Positions 37,487 through 45,618 of a stretch of 50,179 nt of DNA are shown piece by piece. A program made the position numbers and the translations under genes. How positions within the stretch are numbered: position 1 is the first letter of the stretch; the number at the start of each line of letters is the position of its first letter. Source of the stretch: an uncultured Clostridia bacterium (GTDB taxonomy: Bacteria > Bacillota > Clostridia > Christensenellales > Borkfalkiaceae). The stretch lies in contig CALVTL010000013.1 of assembly GCA_944362555.1 (NCBI GenBank), positions 1-50,179 on the forward strand, in the 5' to 3' direction. The notes beneath the pieces were generated by a model. It worked only from the letters and a program-made list of their open reading frames with translations. It was not told the DNA's origin and searched no databases.

Positions 37487-38389
37487 ATGGAAGAACGCAT
37501 CATCGACAAGGACGAACTGCGGGGCGTGAAGAAAAAGCGCACCGGGGGAGAAGAGGACGTCGTGGACATCAACGACGACGCGCAGGACGAGGCGGACGAG
37601 GCGTCGCCCGACTACGCCATCGAGTTTGAGGGCGAGTACGACGAGGACCTCGTCGGGCTCACGCCCACGCAGCTCCGGGAGGAGCTGGAGCGGCGCGAAC
37701 GCCTGCGCGAGGAGGCGCACGCCGAGGCGGTCAAGTACCTCGCCTCCGCCGAGGAAAAGTTTGCGGCGGGGAACTTCCGCGGGGCGGAAAAGGACTTCGC
37801 CGAAGCGCGCCTGTATGAGGATTCGGAGGAGACGGAGGAGCGCTACTTTGCCGCCGTCACCCAAAATTATACCGACGTCGCCCGCCTTCTCGAACGGGAT
37901 AAGGCGGCGGAATTTGCCTACGCCGGGGAGAGGGCGCGCCAAAGCGTGCTCTCGGTGTTCGGCGAGGCGCTGCGTTCGGAGCGTGCGGAGGCGGAGGAGC
38001 GGGCGCAGCCCCTGCGCGAGCGGGTGCACGCGGATATGGAGGCGCGCCGCGCGCCCTTCGCCGCCAACAAAAAGTACTATGCGGTGCGCTTTCTCATCGC
38101 GCTCGCGACGCTCGTTGTCTTTGCCGTCGGCATTGCGGTGAGCGCAAGTTTTCTGCTGCGCACGCAGAGCATCGCGCCCACCGTGCTCACCATCGCCTTC
38201 GGCGCGTGCACCTTCATCGCCTTCCTCGTCACTCTCTTCTTCACGCGCAAACTGTACGTCGCGGCGAGGCTGTGCCGCGAGAACGAAAAGCTCTCCTCCA
38301 CCGAGGAGGGCGCCGAGCTCCAGACCCTCGAAGACCGCCTCGCCGTCCTTGCGGACGTTCTGGACGGAGCGGGGGAGAGCGAAGATTAA
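37487..38389 (+). CDS. Acidic coiled-coil membrane protein, function unknown
   Basis: 300 residues. The first 55 are acidic and disordered, then a helical Glu/Ala/Arg-rich stretch (about 60-190) resembling TPR-like or coiled-coil helices (AEEKFAAGNFRGAEKDFAEARL fits a TPR-type helix pair). Two membrane spans follow (about 200-222 and 232-252), then a short cytosolic helix. I do not recognise a family. An 8-bp hairpin (37456-37475) and AAAGGA stand before ATG 37487. It could follow ispE in one transcript and is ended by a clear terminator. Confidence 0.75.
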   Translation: MEERIIDKDELRGVKKKRTGGEEDVVDINDDAQDEADEASPDYAIEFEGEYDEDLVGLTPTQLREELERRERLREEAHAEAVKYLASAEEKFAAGNFRGAEKDFAEARLYEDSEETEERYFAAVTQNYTDVARLLERDKAAEFAYAGERARQSVLSVFGEALRSERAEAEERAQPLRERVHADMEARRAPFAANKKYYAVRFLIALATLVVFAVGIAVSASFLLRTQSIAPTVLTIAFGACTFIAFLVTLFFTRKLYVAARLCRENEKLSSTEEGAELQTLEDRLAVLADVLDGAGESED

Positions 38390-38396
38390 CGGAGTC

Positions 38397-38436
38397 CCGC
38401 CCGCGGCGTCGTATGAGCGCCGCGGGCGGATTTTTT
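38397..38436 (+). terminator. Intrinsic terminator after the acidic membrane protein gene
   Basis: Perfect 12-bp stem (38397-38408 with 38418-38429) and 9-nt loop, then A and six T (38431-38436). Confidence 0.9.
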
Positions 38437-38482
38437 CTCCCGCGGGCGAAAAAATTGCCGCAAGAAATTTTCGTGAAAGGTA

Positions 38483-38511
38483 TTTACAACGCGCAAAAAA
38501 TGCGGTATAAT
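38483..38511 (+). promoter_or_regulatory. Promoter of the phosphotransferase gene
   Basis: TTTACA (38483-38488), 17-nt spacer, TATAAT (38506-38511). Leader of about 49 nt with AAGGAGG at 38551-38557. Confidence 0.8.
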
Positions 38512-38566
38512 ATGGCACGGAAAAGCATTGCGGGATAATTCCCCGCGGATAAGGAGGATAAACTTT

Positions 38567-39307
38567 ATGGAACTCATTTACGAAACTGCGGGGAAGAAAT
38601 TCTACCGCGACGGGGGAAAGCTCATCAAGTCGTTTGACGAGAGCTATTCCAAGGCGAACATCTTAAACGAGGCGCTCAACCAGGCGCGCGTCGAGGAGAC
38701 CAGCCTCAACATCCCCAAGATCCTTGCGGTCACGGTGGTGGACGGCAGGTGGGCGATCGTCCGCGAGCTCATCGAGGGCGAAACGCTCGAATCCCTCATG
38801 CAGAAGCACCCCGAGAAGGAGGAGGAATACCTCAACTTCTTCGTCGACCTGCAGATCCGCATGAGCAAGGAGCGCGTTCCCCTTCTGGGACACCTGCGCG
38901 ACAAGATGCACATGAAGATCTCTTCGAGCGCCTATCCCGCCACGGTGCGCTACGACCTGCATATGCGGCTGGACGGGCTGCCCCGCCACAACAAGCTCTG
39001 CCACGGCGACTTCGAGCCGAGCAACATCATCATCACGGCGGACGGCACGCCCTACATCGTGGACTGGTCGCACGCCACGCAGGGCAACGGCTCGGCGGAT
39101 GCGGCGCGCACCTACCTCATCTTCAAATTGCAGGGAAAGGACGCACTCGCGGAGAAGTATCTCAACCTGTTCTGCGCCAAGACGGACACCGCCATCCAGT
39201 ACGTCCAGCGCATCCTTCCCATCGTCGCGGCGTCCCAGTCCGTCAAGGGCAAGCCGGAGGAGAAGGAATTCCTCGACAAGTGGGTCAACGTGTGCGATTG
39301 GCAGTGA
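38567..39307 (+). CDS. Aminoglycoside phosphotransferase-fold kinase
   Basis: 246 residues with a protein-kinase-like fold. The catalytic loop LCHGDFEPSNIII and the metal site VDWSHATQGNG are those of the APH/choline kinase superfamily; IVRELIEGETLESLM is the hinge region. It is shorter than classical aminoglycoside kinases and lacks signs of a resistance cassette, so a small-molecule or sugar kinase is as likely. It is a single gene between its own promoter and a terminator. Confidence 0.8.
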   Translation: MELIYETAGKKFYRDGGKLIKSFDESYSKANILNEALNQARVEETSLNIPKILAVTVVDGRWAIVRELIEGETLESLMQKHPEKEEEYLNFFVDLQIRMSKERVPLLGHLRDKMHMKISSSAYPATVRYDLHMRLDGLPRHNKLCHGDFEPSNIIITADGTPYIVDWSHATQGNGSADAARTYLIFKLQGKDALAEKYLNLFCAKTDTAIQYVQRILPIVAASQSVKGKPEEKEFLDKWVNVCDWQ

Positions 39308-39371
39308 CGGCGCTTGTAAATGTTCTCACGCACGGCTGCGATGCGGCTGCGTGAACAAAAGACCGAACCAT

Positions 39372-39402
39372 AGGGGCTGTGCTACAAGGGGCAGCCCCTT
39401 TT
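39372..39402 (+). terminator. Terminator after the phosphotransferase gene
   Basis: 8-bp stem AGGGGCTG/CAGCCCCT (39372-39379 with 39392-39399) followed by TTTT (39399-39402). It ends 4 nt before the -35 box of tcdA. Confidence 0.7.
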
Positions 39403-39405
39403 GCA

Positions 39406-39434
39406 TTGACAAACGCTGCCCCGCGCATTATAAT
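39406..39434 (+). promoter_or_regulatory. Promoter of tcdA-csdA
   Basis: TTGACA (39406-39411), 17-nt spacer, TATAAT (39429-39434): full consensus. ATG 39441 is only 6 nt after the -10 box. Confidence 0.85.
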
Positions 39435-39440
39435 GGGGGT

Positions 39441-40121
39441 ATGCAGGAACAGTTCAGCCGCACGGCGCTCCTTCTGGGGGCGGACGGCGTGGAAAAATTA
39501 GCAAAGAGCCGCGTCGCCGTGTTCGGGCTGGGCGGCGTGGGGAGCTGGTGCGCCGAGGCGCTCGCGCGGGCGGGCGTGGGGGAGCTCACCCTCATCGACA
39601 AAGACCGCGTGGAGGAGAGCAACATAAACCGCCAGCTCGTCGCCCTTCGCTCCACGGTGGGGCGGCAGAAGGTGCAGGTGATGGCGGAGCGCATCCGCGA
39701 CATCTCCCCCGCCTGCCGCGTGACGGCGCTCGGACTCTTTTATCTGCCCGAAACGGCGCACCTCGTTCCGCTTGCGGCGTTTGACTATGTCGCCGACTGC
39801 ATCGACAACGTCACCGCCAAGCTCCACCTCATCTGCGAGGCGTGCGCGCGGAACGTGCCCGTCCTCTCGGCGATGGGGGCGGGGAACCGCCTGGACGGGT
39901 CGCGCTTCCGGGTGGGGGACATCGCCGCAACGCACACCGACCCCTTCGCGCGCGTCATGCGCAGGGAGCTCAAAAAGCGGGGCGTCGAGCACCTGCCCGT
40001 CGTCTGGTCGGACGAGCCGCCCAAGGGGGGAAGTGCGGACATGGTGGGCTCCGTTCCCTTCGTTCCGCCCGTCATGGGGCTGCTGATGGCGGGGCACATC
40101 ATCGGAGAACTTGTCAAATGA
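39441..40121 (+). CDS. tcdA: tRNA threonylcarbamoyladenosine dehydratase (E1-like)
   Basis: 226 residues of the ThiF/E1-like adenylating family: GLGGVGSWCAEALARAGVG for ATP, DKDRVEESNINRQL, and ADCIDNVTAKL for the metal site. DPFARVMRRELKKRG and the C-terminal GSVPFVPPVMGLLMAG are TcdA/YgdL features. TcdA turns t6A37 of tRNA into its cyclic form (ct6A). It overlaps a cysteine desulfurase gene by ATGA, recalling the E. coli csd cluster where CsdA supports TcdA. The predicted transcript is leaderless. Confidence 0.92.
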   Translation: MQEQFSRTALLLGADGVEKLAKSRVAVFGLGGVGSWCAEALARAGVGELTLIDKDRVEESNINRQLVALRSTVGRQKVQVMAERIRDISPACRVTALGLFYLPETAHLVPLAAFDYVADCIDNVTAKLHLICEACARNVPVLSAMGAGNRLDGSRFRVGDIAATHTDPFARVMRRELKKRGVEHLPVVWSDEPPKGGSADMVGSVPFVPPVMGLLMAGHIIGELVK

Positions 40122-41230
40122 TCTATCTCGACTATGCGGCGACTTCCCCCGTGCGGGAGGAAGTGCTTGCGGAAATGCTGCCCTTCTTCCGGCAGAAATT
40201 TTACAATCCCGACTCCCTGCACGCGGGCGGTCGGGCGGCGGCGCGCGCCGTACGCGCCGCGCGCGACGAGATCGCCGCCCTCGTCGGGGCGTCCCCAACG
40301 GAGGTGTACTTCACGTCGGGGGGCACGGAGGCGGACAACTGGGCGGTGCGCGGCATCGCGTGCGAGGGGGGCATCCTTCTCTCGCCCGTCGAACACGCCG
40401 CCGTGCTCTTCGCGGCGCGGCGCTTCCGCACCGACGTGCGGCTCTGCCGCGTGGGGGAGGACGGCGTCATATCCCCCGACCATGTCCGCGAGCTCCTCTC
40501 GCGCGAGGGGGGCGTGTCCGTGGTGGGCGTGATGGCGGTCAACAATGAAACGGGGTGCGTGCAGCCCGTAAAGGCGCTCGCCGGGGCGGCGCACGCGGCG
40601 GGGGCGTACTTCTTCTCCGACTGCGTGCAGGCGGCGTGCAGCTGCGACTTAAAGGAGATTTCGGCGTGCTGCGACGCCCTCTCCCTCTCCGCCCACAAGG
40701 CGGGGGGACCCAAGGGGGTCGGCGCACTCATCGTAAAAAAGGGCGTGCCCGCCGAGCCGCTCATCGCGGGCGGGGAGCAGGAGCGCGGGCTGCGCGGGGG
40801 CACGTCCAACGTGGCGGGCATCGTCGGGTTCGCGGCGGCGCTCCGCCTCGCGCAGGCGGAGCGCGCGCGCTTCGTGCGGCACACGGGCTCGCTGCGCGAC
40901 GCATTCGAACAGCGCATCCTCTGCGCGCTGGGGGGCGACGTGCGCGTGGACGGCGGACGGCGCGCGCCCAACATCTCCCACCTCACCTTTGCGCACGGGG
41001 GGACGGCGCTGCTCGCTGCGTTCGACCTCGCCGGGCTCGCCTGTTCGGGCGGGGCGGCGTGCTCCGCGCACAGCCGGGCGCCCTCGCACGTCCTCATGGC
41101 GATGGGGAGAGGGGAGGAGGAAGCTCTGCGCGGGGTCCGCTTCTCCTTCGGCATGGAGACGACGGAGGAAGAGGCCCGCGCGGCGGCGGAGATCGTCGTC
41201 GCGGAGTACCGCCGCTTTTCGGCGCAGTGA
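40118..41230 (+). CDS. Cysteine desulfurase (CsdA/IscS-like)
   Basis: 370 residues, class V aminotransferase fold. MIYLDYAATSPV start, PLP lysine K194 (LSAHKAGGPKG), RGGTSNVAGIVG, and the persulfide-carrying Cys in CSGGAACSAHSRAPS (C315; C309 is also present). It takes sulfur from cysteine to give a persulfide and alanine. The gene pair with tcdA indicates a role in tRNA modification or in supplying sulfur; no iscU or thiI is adjacent. Confidence 0.9.
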   Translation: MIYLDYAATSPVREEVLAEMLPFFRQKFYNPDSLHAGGRAAARAVRAARDEIAALVGASPTEVYFTSGGTEADNWAVRGIACEGGILLSPVEHAAVLFAARRFRTDVRLCRVGEDGVISPDHVRELLSREGGVSVVGVMAVNNETGCVQPVKALAGAAHAAGAYFFSDCVQAACSCDLKEISACCDALSLSAHKAGGPKGVGALIVKKGVPAEPLIAGGEQERGLRGGTSNVAGIVGFAAALRLAQAERARFVRHTGSLRDAFEQRILCALGGDVRVDGGRRAPNISHLTFAHGGTALLAAFDLAGLACSGGAACSAHSRAPSHVLMAMGRGEEEALRGVRFSFGMETTEEEARAAAEIVVAEYRRFSAQ

Positions 41231-41264
41231 CGCCCGCCCGGAAAACTGCATAAACCTGCGCGCC

Positions 41265-41290
41265 GCCGACACCGTTCGACGGCTTTTTTT
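41265..41290 (+). terminator. Probable terminator after csdA
   Basis: A short 4-bp stem (GCCG 41265-41268 with CGGC 41280-41283) directly followed by seven T (41284-41290). The stem is weak, the T tract strong. Confidence 0.45.
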
Positions 41291-41313
41291 GGTTCTGAAC
41301 GCGCCTTACGCGG

Positions 41314-41321
41314 CATACATT
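41314..41321 (+). promoter_or_regulatory. Sporulation-type -10 box before spoIVFA
   Basis: CATACATT fits CATACANT (sigma-E) exactly and with the next A also CATANNNTA (sigma-K). No good -35 partner is seen 14-15 nt upstream, so the call rests on the -10 box and on the known sigma-E control of spoIVF in Bacillus. Confidence 0.35.
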
Positions 41322-41383
41322 ACAGTACGCACGGCGGAGGAGCGCACGCCCTTCCGCCCCGACAACATCAAACGAGGTGGGTC

Positions 41384-42106
41384 ATGAACGAAGAATTGAG
41401 TTATGCCGAGATGCTGGAGATCCCGGTGGAGACGGTGACGGTCAACCGCAGGGAGAAGCGCCGTACAAAGAAGGAGGACCTCGCCGCGCAGGTCGTCGAC
41501 CGCGTGAACGGCGAGGCGGAGCCCGAGGACCCCGCCTATGCCGAGAGCCGCCCCATCGCGCGAGAGGCGGCGGAGGACGGCCGCGCAAGGCGGGCGCGCC
41601 GCGTGCTCTGGGCGGAGTTCGCCGCCGTGTGCGCGCTGTGCGCCACCATCTTCCTCACCAACATCTTCATGACGGACAGCGCCATCAACACCTTTGTGCG
41701 CGGGCTGTGGACGGGGGAGGCGGACACGGCGGATACGCGCACCTATGAGGACTTCACCCTCTCGCCCGTCGTCAACGAGTACGCGGACGTCGAGCTCGCC
41801 GTGTCCGATACGGGCGTGCTCACCTTCACGGCGGCGTGTTCCGTCTATGCGCCCTGCGCGGGCGAGGTGACCGCCGTCAACGGGGACGCGGAGAACGGGT
41901 ATACGGTGGAGCTCGCCCATTCCGACCTCTTCTCCACCGTCATCAGCGGGCTCTCCAATGTGTATTTTGCGGAGGGGGAGAGCGTGCTCACCAACGTGCC
42001 GCTCGCCTATACGGACGGAACGCACCCCGTGCGCGTCACCTTCTACGAGGAGGGCAGCCTCATCTCCGGCGTCACGGTGGAGGGGGGAACGCTTGCCTGG
42101 AACTGA
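41384..42106 (+). CDS. spoIVFA: SpoIVFA-like, degenerate M23 peptidase-fold membrane protein
   Basis: 240 residues. A cytosolic N-terminal 70 residues, one membrane span (about 78-98), then an M23/lysostaphin-like beta domain (YAPCAGEVTAVNGDAENGYTVELAHS) in which the metal ligands are lost. In Bacillus SpoIVFA holds the SpoIVFB protease in check until engulfment is over. The gene overlaps spoIVFB by 14 nt and stands near rplU-rpmA, the same order as in Bacillus. GAGGTGGG precedes the start. Confidence 0.8.
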   Translation: MNEELSYAEMLEIPVETVTVNRREKRRTKKEDLAAQVVDRVNGEAEPEDPAYAESRPIAREAAEDGRARRARRVLWAEFAAVCALCATIFLTNIFMTDSAINTFVRGLWTGEADTADTRTYEDFTLSPVVNEYADVELAVSDTGVLTFTAACSVYAPCAGEVTAVNGDAENGYTVELAHSDLFSTVISGLSNVYFAEGESVLTNVPLAYTDGTHPVRVTFYEEGSLISGVTVEGGTLAWN

Positions 42107-42941
42107 CAGGTTCCGCATCCGCATCCATCCGCTCTTTCTGGCGGCGGGGGTGCTCTCCGCCTTCACGGGCGATCTGCTGCTCTTTTGCGCCGCCACGCTC
42201 GCCGCGCTCGAACACGAGTGCGCGCACGCCATTGCCGCGCGCAGGTACGGCTTTCGCCTCGATAAGCTCGTCTTAATGCCGTACGGCGCCGTGCTCTCGG
42301 GGGACATCGGCGGCATCGGGCGGCGGCAGGAGGTCGCCGTCCTTTTGGCGGGTCCGCTCGCCAACGCCCTGACGGCGCTCGCCTTCGCGGCGCTTTGGTG
42401 GCTGTTTCCCGAGACCTATCCCTATACGGAGGGCGCGGCGCAGGTGTCCTTTTCCCTCTTTCTCGTCAACCTGCTGCCCGCCTACCCCCTGGACGGGGGA
42501 AGACTGCTGCACCTCGCGCTCTCCCCGCTCGGGGAGCGCCGCGCGCGCCTCATCTCGCGCGCCGTCACCTTCTTCTGCGCCGCGCTCGTCGGCGCGTGCT
42601 TCGTGTGGTCGTGCTTTTCCTCGCCCGCGTGGTCGGCGCTGCTCTTTTGTGTTCTTCTGGCGGCGGGGGCGTTCGGCGGCGGGCGGTATCTGCGCATCCC
42701 CTTCGCGCGCGGGCGGCACCTGGCGCGCGGGCTGGAAGAGCGGCGCATCGCCATCGCGGCGGACAGGACGGTGCGCGAGGCGTTCCGCTTTCTCAAAGAG
42801 GAGCGCCATCTCGTGCTCGTGCTCTATGATGAGGACGGCTTTGCGGGGGAGGTCGCGGAGGAGGAGCTGCTGTGCGCCGTCGAGGCGGAAAAGTGGGACG
42901 CGCCCCTCGCCGCCTTGCTGCCCGTGTTCAAAAATACTTGA
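42093..42941 (+). CDS. spoIVFB: SpoIVFB-like intramembrane metalloprotease (M50)
   Basis: 282 residues, TTG start with GGAGGGG upstream. Site-2 protease fold: zinc motif H41-E42-CA-H45 (ALEHECAHAIAARRYG) and the distal Asp D134 in LLPAYPLDGGRLL, within five to six membrane spans; a CBS-like domain (EERRIAIAADRTVREAFRFL) closes it. In Bacillus it cleaves pro-sigma-K inside the mother cell. Presence of this pair and sipL argues that the organism makes spores or recently did. Confidence 0.9.
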   Translation: MPGTDRFRIRIHPLFLAAGVLSAFTGDLLLFCAATLAALEHECAHAIAARRYGFRLDKLVLMPYGAVLSGDIGGIGRRQEVAVLLAGPLANALTALAFAALWWLFPETYPYTEGAAQVSFSLFLVNLLPAYPLDGGRLLHLALSPLGERRARLISRAVTFFCAALVGACFVWSCFSSPAWSALLFCVLLAAGAFGGGRYLRIPFARGRHLARGLEERRIAIAADRTVREAFRFLKEERHLVLVLYDEDGFAGEVAEEELLCAVEAEKWDAPLAALLPVFKNT

Positions 42942-42966
42942 TAAATTCCCCGTCTTGTGGTAGAAT
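42938..42966 (+). promoter_or_regulatory. Promoter of the RNase E/G gene and leader ORF
   Basis: TTGATA (42938-42943), 17-nt spacer, TAGAAT (42961-42966). The first ATG (42974) is 7 nt beyond the -10 box. Confidence 0.7.
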
Positions 42967-42973
42967 GGGGAAA

Positions 42974-43027
42974 ATGCACAAAACGCCCCCGTTCGGAGGG
43001 CGGAAAAAAGGGTACGTTTCCGAATGA
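42974..43027 (+). CDS. 17-residue leader ORF overlapping the RNase E/G start
   Basis: ATG 42974 coincides with the predicted transcription start. It encodes MHKTPPFGGRKKGYVSE and its TGA (43025-43027) overlaps the RNase gene start in ATGA. The RNase start has no good ribosome site at the usual distance, so its translation may depend on ribosomes ending this leader. Real if the transcript begins as predicted; otherwise simply 5' leader. Confidence 0.4.
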   Translation: MHKTPPFGGRKKGYVSE

Positions 43028-44520
43028 AGAAGGAATGGTTTTTCGACCGCCTGTGCGGGGCGCAGGTCGCGGTCTATGCCGAGGACGGCAAGATCGCGGA
43101 GGCGGCGTTCGAGCGCGGCAATTCCGCCGAGCTCACGGGCAATATCTATAAGGGGCGGGTGTGCAACCTCGTCCCCGGGATGCAGGCGGCGTTCATCACC
43201 TGCGGGCTGGAGCGCAACTGCTATCTTCCGCTGGGGGAGGGCGCCGCGCGCTTCACCGCCTACGACGGCGCCGGCAACGCCGTGCACGCGCCCGAGCTCA
43301 AGGAGGGGGACGAGCTGCTCGTGCAGATCGTCAAGCCCCCGCGCGGGAACAAGGGCGCCAAGGTGACGTGCGACCTCTCCTTCGTGGGCAAGACGCTCAT
43401 CTATCTTCCGCGCACCGACTTTCTGGGCATCTCCCGCAAGATCACGGACATCTCCGCGCGGGAGCGGCTTTTGAAGGAGGCGGACAAGCTGCGCGAGGAG
43501 GGCGCGGGCTTTATCGTGCGCACCGCCGCCGAGGAGGCGGACAAGCGGCATTTGAAGATCGAATCGGAATATCTGCGGCGCGTCTGGCGCTCGGTGGAAA
43601 AGGCGGCGGCGTCGGCGCAGGTGGGGGACGTCGTCTACCGCGAATACGATCTTCCCTTAAAGGTCATGCGCGACAGCCTGGGCGGCGGCGTCACCCGCAT
43701 CTATGTGGGGGATAAGGAGACGTACGACAAGGTCGTGCAGCTCGCCCGCCTGCGCCCCGACCTCGGCGAGCGCAAGGTGACGCTCTACCAGGGCACGCGC
43801 GAGATGATGCGCTTCTTTGGCATCTCCGAGCAGCTCGACCGCCTCGCCGACCGCACCGTCCCCCTCGAGAACGGCGGGTATCTCGTCATCGACAAGACGG
43901 AGGCGATGACGGTCATTGACGTCAACACGGGCAAATTCGTCGGCGAGCGCGATCTGGAGAGCACCGTCTTCGAGACCAACCTCACCGCCGCGCGCGAGAT
44001 CGCGCGGCAGATGCGCCTGCGCAACATCGGCGGGCTGGTGGCGGTGGACTTCATCGACATGGCGGACGAGGCGCACCGCGCCGCCGTGGATGAGGAGCTC
44101 TCCCGCGCCCTCGCCCTCGACCGCACCAAGAGCCGCGTCTCACCCATGGGGGATATGTGCGTCACCCTCTTCACGCGCAAGCGCACCAACAACGACGCGG
44201 CGGACTTCTTTTTGCAGCCCTGCCGCCACTGCACGGGACTGGGCACGGTGTTTTCGGACGTCTATCTCGCCATCCGCATCCGCTGCGACGTGTGCGACCG
44301 CTTTGCCGACGCGTATGAGTCGGCGGTCGTCGAATGCAGCCGCGCGCTCGCTGCGGCGCTGCTCTCGGGGCGGTATCTCACGGAGGAGACGCGCGGCATC
44401 TGGGCGGACAAGCGGGTATACCTCATCCCGCACGACGATTGGGACTACGCAAAATTCACCGTCCGCGGCGACAACGCGGCGGTGCTCACCCTGCCCGATA
44501 CGGCGCTTCTTCTGCACTGA
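43024..44520 (+). CDS. rng: Ribonuclease E/G family endoribonuclease
   Basis: 498 residues. S1 domain in the first 120 residues (GNIYKGRVCNLVPGMQAAF), RNase H-like fold, then the catalytic core with metal-binding aspartates in MTVIDVNTGKFVGE and AVDFIDM, and a zinc-link CRHCTGLG. The long C-terminal scaffold of E. coli RNase E is missing, so it is RNase G-like. It would process rRNA and mRNA at single-stranded AU-rich sites. It is placed between spoIVFB and rplU, a common order in Clostridia. Confidence 0.93.
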   Translation: MKKEWFFDRLCGAQVAVYAEDGKIAEAAFERGNSAELTGNIYKGRVCNLVPGMQAAFITCGLERNCYLPLGEGAARFTAYDGAGNAVHAPELKEGDELLVQIVKPPRGNKGAKVTCDLSFVGKTLIYLPRTDFLGISRKITDISARERLLKEADKLREEGAGFIVRTAAEEADKRHLKIESEYLRRVWRSVEKAAASAQVGDVVYREYDLPLKVMRDSLGGGVTRIYVGDKETYDKVVQLARLRPDLGERKVTLYQGTREMMRFFGISEQLDRLADRTVPLENGGYLVIDKTEAMTVIDVNTGKFVGERDLESTVFETNLTAAREIARQMRLRNIGGLVAVDFIDMADEAHRAAVDEELSRALALDRTKSRVSPMGDMCVTLFTRKRTNNDAADFFLQPCRHCTGLGTVFSDVYLAIRIRCDVCDRFADAYESAVVECSRALAAALLSGRYLTEETRGIWADKRVYLIPHDDWDYAKFTVRGDNAAVLTLPDTALLLH

Positions 44521-44577
44521 CAAAGAAAAGCGGGGCGGCGGAACGGGGGCGGGCAACGCAAAATGACTGCACACATA

Positions 44578-44621
44578 GCGCCGCGGCGGGGGTCACAGAC
44601 CCCCGCCGCGGCGCATTTTTT
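44578..44621 (+). terminator. Very strong intrinsic terminator of rng
   Basis: Perfect 17-bp GC-rich stem (44578-44594 with 44598-44614), loop ACA, then A and six T (44616-44621). The T run touches the stop codon of the convergent minus-strand gene. Confidence 0.92.
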
Positions 44622-45064
44622 CAGGCAATGAGCGATTTCCACTTTTTTTCAAAGCGCTCCTCGGCGGCGAGCAGCTCCTTCGCGAGCGAGAGGACTTCCT
44701 CGTCCGCGTTCGCCTTCTCCACCTCCCCCAGAGAGCTTTTGAGCGCCGTGATGCCCGTCACCGTGCCGCGCACCATCATCTCGGCGATGTGCGCACGGGA
44801 GTTGTCCGCCAGCGTGCTCATCTTGATGCTCGACCACATCATCGCCTTTTTGATGGGCCCCGGATTTTTGAGCTCGATGCCGCGGTCCTTTGCGAGCAGC
44901 GCGGCGCGTCCGCTCATCTTCTCGTAATCCTCATGCTGCCGCATGAGCTCCTCGCGCAGCGCCTCCTCCTGCGTCTCGGGCAGGATGTCTGCGATGGAGC
45001 GCAGCGCAAGCTGACAGTTGCGGTGCACCTCCGCCAGAATTTCTTCCCATTTTTTGCCTTCCAT
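44621..45064 (-). CDS. Small helical protein, function unknown
   Basis: 147 residues from ATG 45064, with GGAGG 5 nt before it on the minus strand. Charged and helical throughout (MEGKKWEEILAEVHRNCQLA, then DYEKMSGRAALLAKDRGIEL, and a heptad-like C-terminal half), no signal peptide or membrane span. It might form a four-helix bundle, but I recognise no family. It diverges from rplU and may share the control region between them. Confidence 0.7.
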   Translation of the reverse strand: MEGKKWEEILAEVHRNCQLALRSIADILPETQEEALREELMRQHEDYEKMSGRAALLAKDRGIELKNPGPIKKAMMWSSIKMSTLADNSRAHIAEMMVRGTVTGITALKSSLGEVEKANADEEVLSLAKELLAAEERFEKKWKSLIA

Positions 45065-45144
45065 GCCTTCCTCCTTTTTCAGGAGTATGCGCAAAAAACT
45101 GCGCGCAAATACGCCCGAAAAACGCAAAACCCGTGCAAAAGTGA

Positions 45145-45265
45145 TTGACATTTTTTGCGGGATATGATAGATTATACTCCGAGCCGCCAAGGACGGGCAG
45201 AAAAGGGTCATGCAATACGGGCCGCCTACGACGCCTTGCGAGACCGGGAAGAGGAGGTAAAAGCT
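45145..45265 (+). promoter_or_regulatory. Promoter and leader of rplU-rpmA
   Basis: TTGACA (45145-45150) with TAGATT at 45168-45173 (17-nt spacer); TATACT at 45173-45178 is an alternative -10. The remaining 80-nt leader up to GTG 45266 occupies the place of the ribosomal-protein L21 leader RNA known in Firmicutes, but I could not confirm its motif. AGGAGGT (45253-45259) is the ribosome site. Confidence 0.55.
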
Positions 45266-45571
45266 GTGTACGCAATCATCGAAAACGGCGGGAAACAGTA
45301 CAAAGTTTCCGAGGGCGACGTGGTGCGCGTGGAGAAGCTCCGCGCGGAAGTGGGAACGGAAGTTTCCTTCAACGTCGTCATGGTCGCAGACGGTTCTGCC
45401 GTAAAACTCGGCAAGGACGTTGCGAATGCCAAGGTGACGGCGACCGTTCAGGCGCAGGACAAGTACAAGAAGATCATCGTCTTCAAGTACAAGGCGAAGA
45501 AGAACGAGCGCAAAAAGCAGGGCCACCGTCAGCCGTTCACCGCTGTCAAGATCGAGAAGATCGTTCTTTGA
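45266..45571 (+). CDS. rplU: 50S ribosomal protein L21
   Basis: 101 residues, GTG start. [18 protein letters not shown] is the universal L21 N-terminus and [19 protein letters not shown] the rRNA-binding end. It binds 23S rRNA domain 0/II region of the large subunit. The L27 gene follows after only 47 nt. Confidence 0.97.
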   Translation: MYAIIENGGKQYKVSEGDVVRVEKLRAEVGTEVSFNVVMVADGSAVKLGKDVANAKVTATVQAQDKYKKIIVFKYKAKKNERKKQGHRQPFTAVKIEKIVL

Positions 45572-45618
45572 CGCATGGGCACATCGCCCGTAAAATTTTC
45601 AATGAGGAGATAACGGAT

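Noticed and set aside
38567-39307. Aminoglycoside resistance gene
   Set aside because: Only the general kinase motifs are present; there is no mobile context and the family includes many metabolic kinases.
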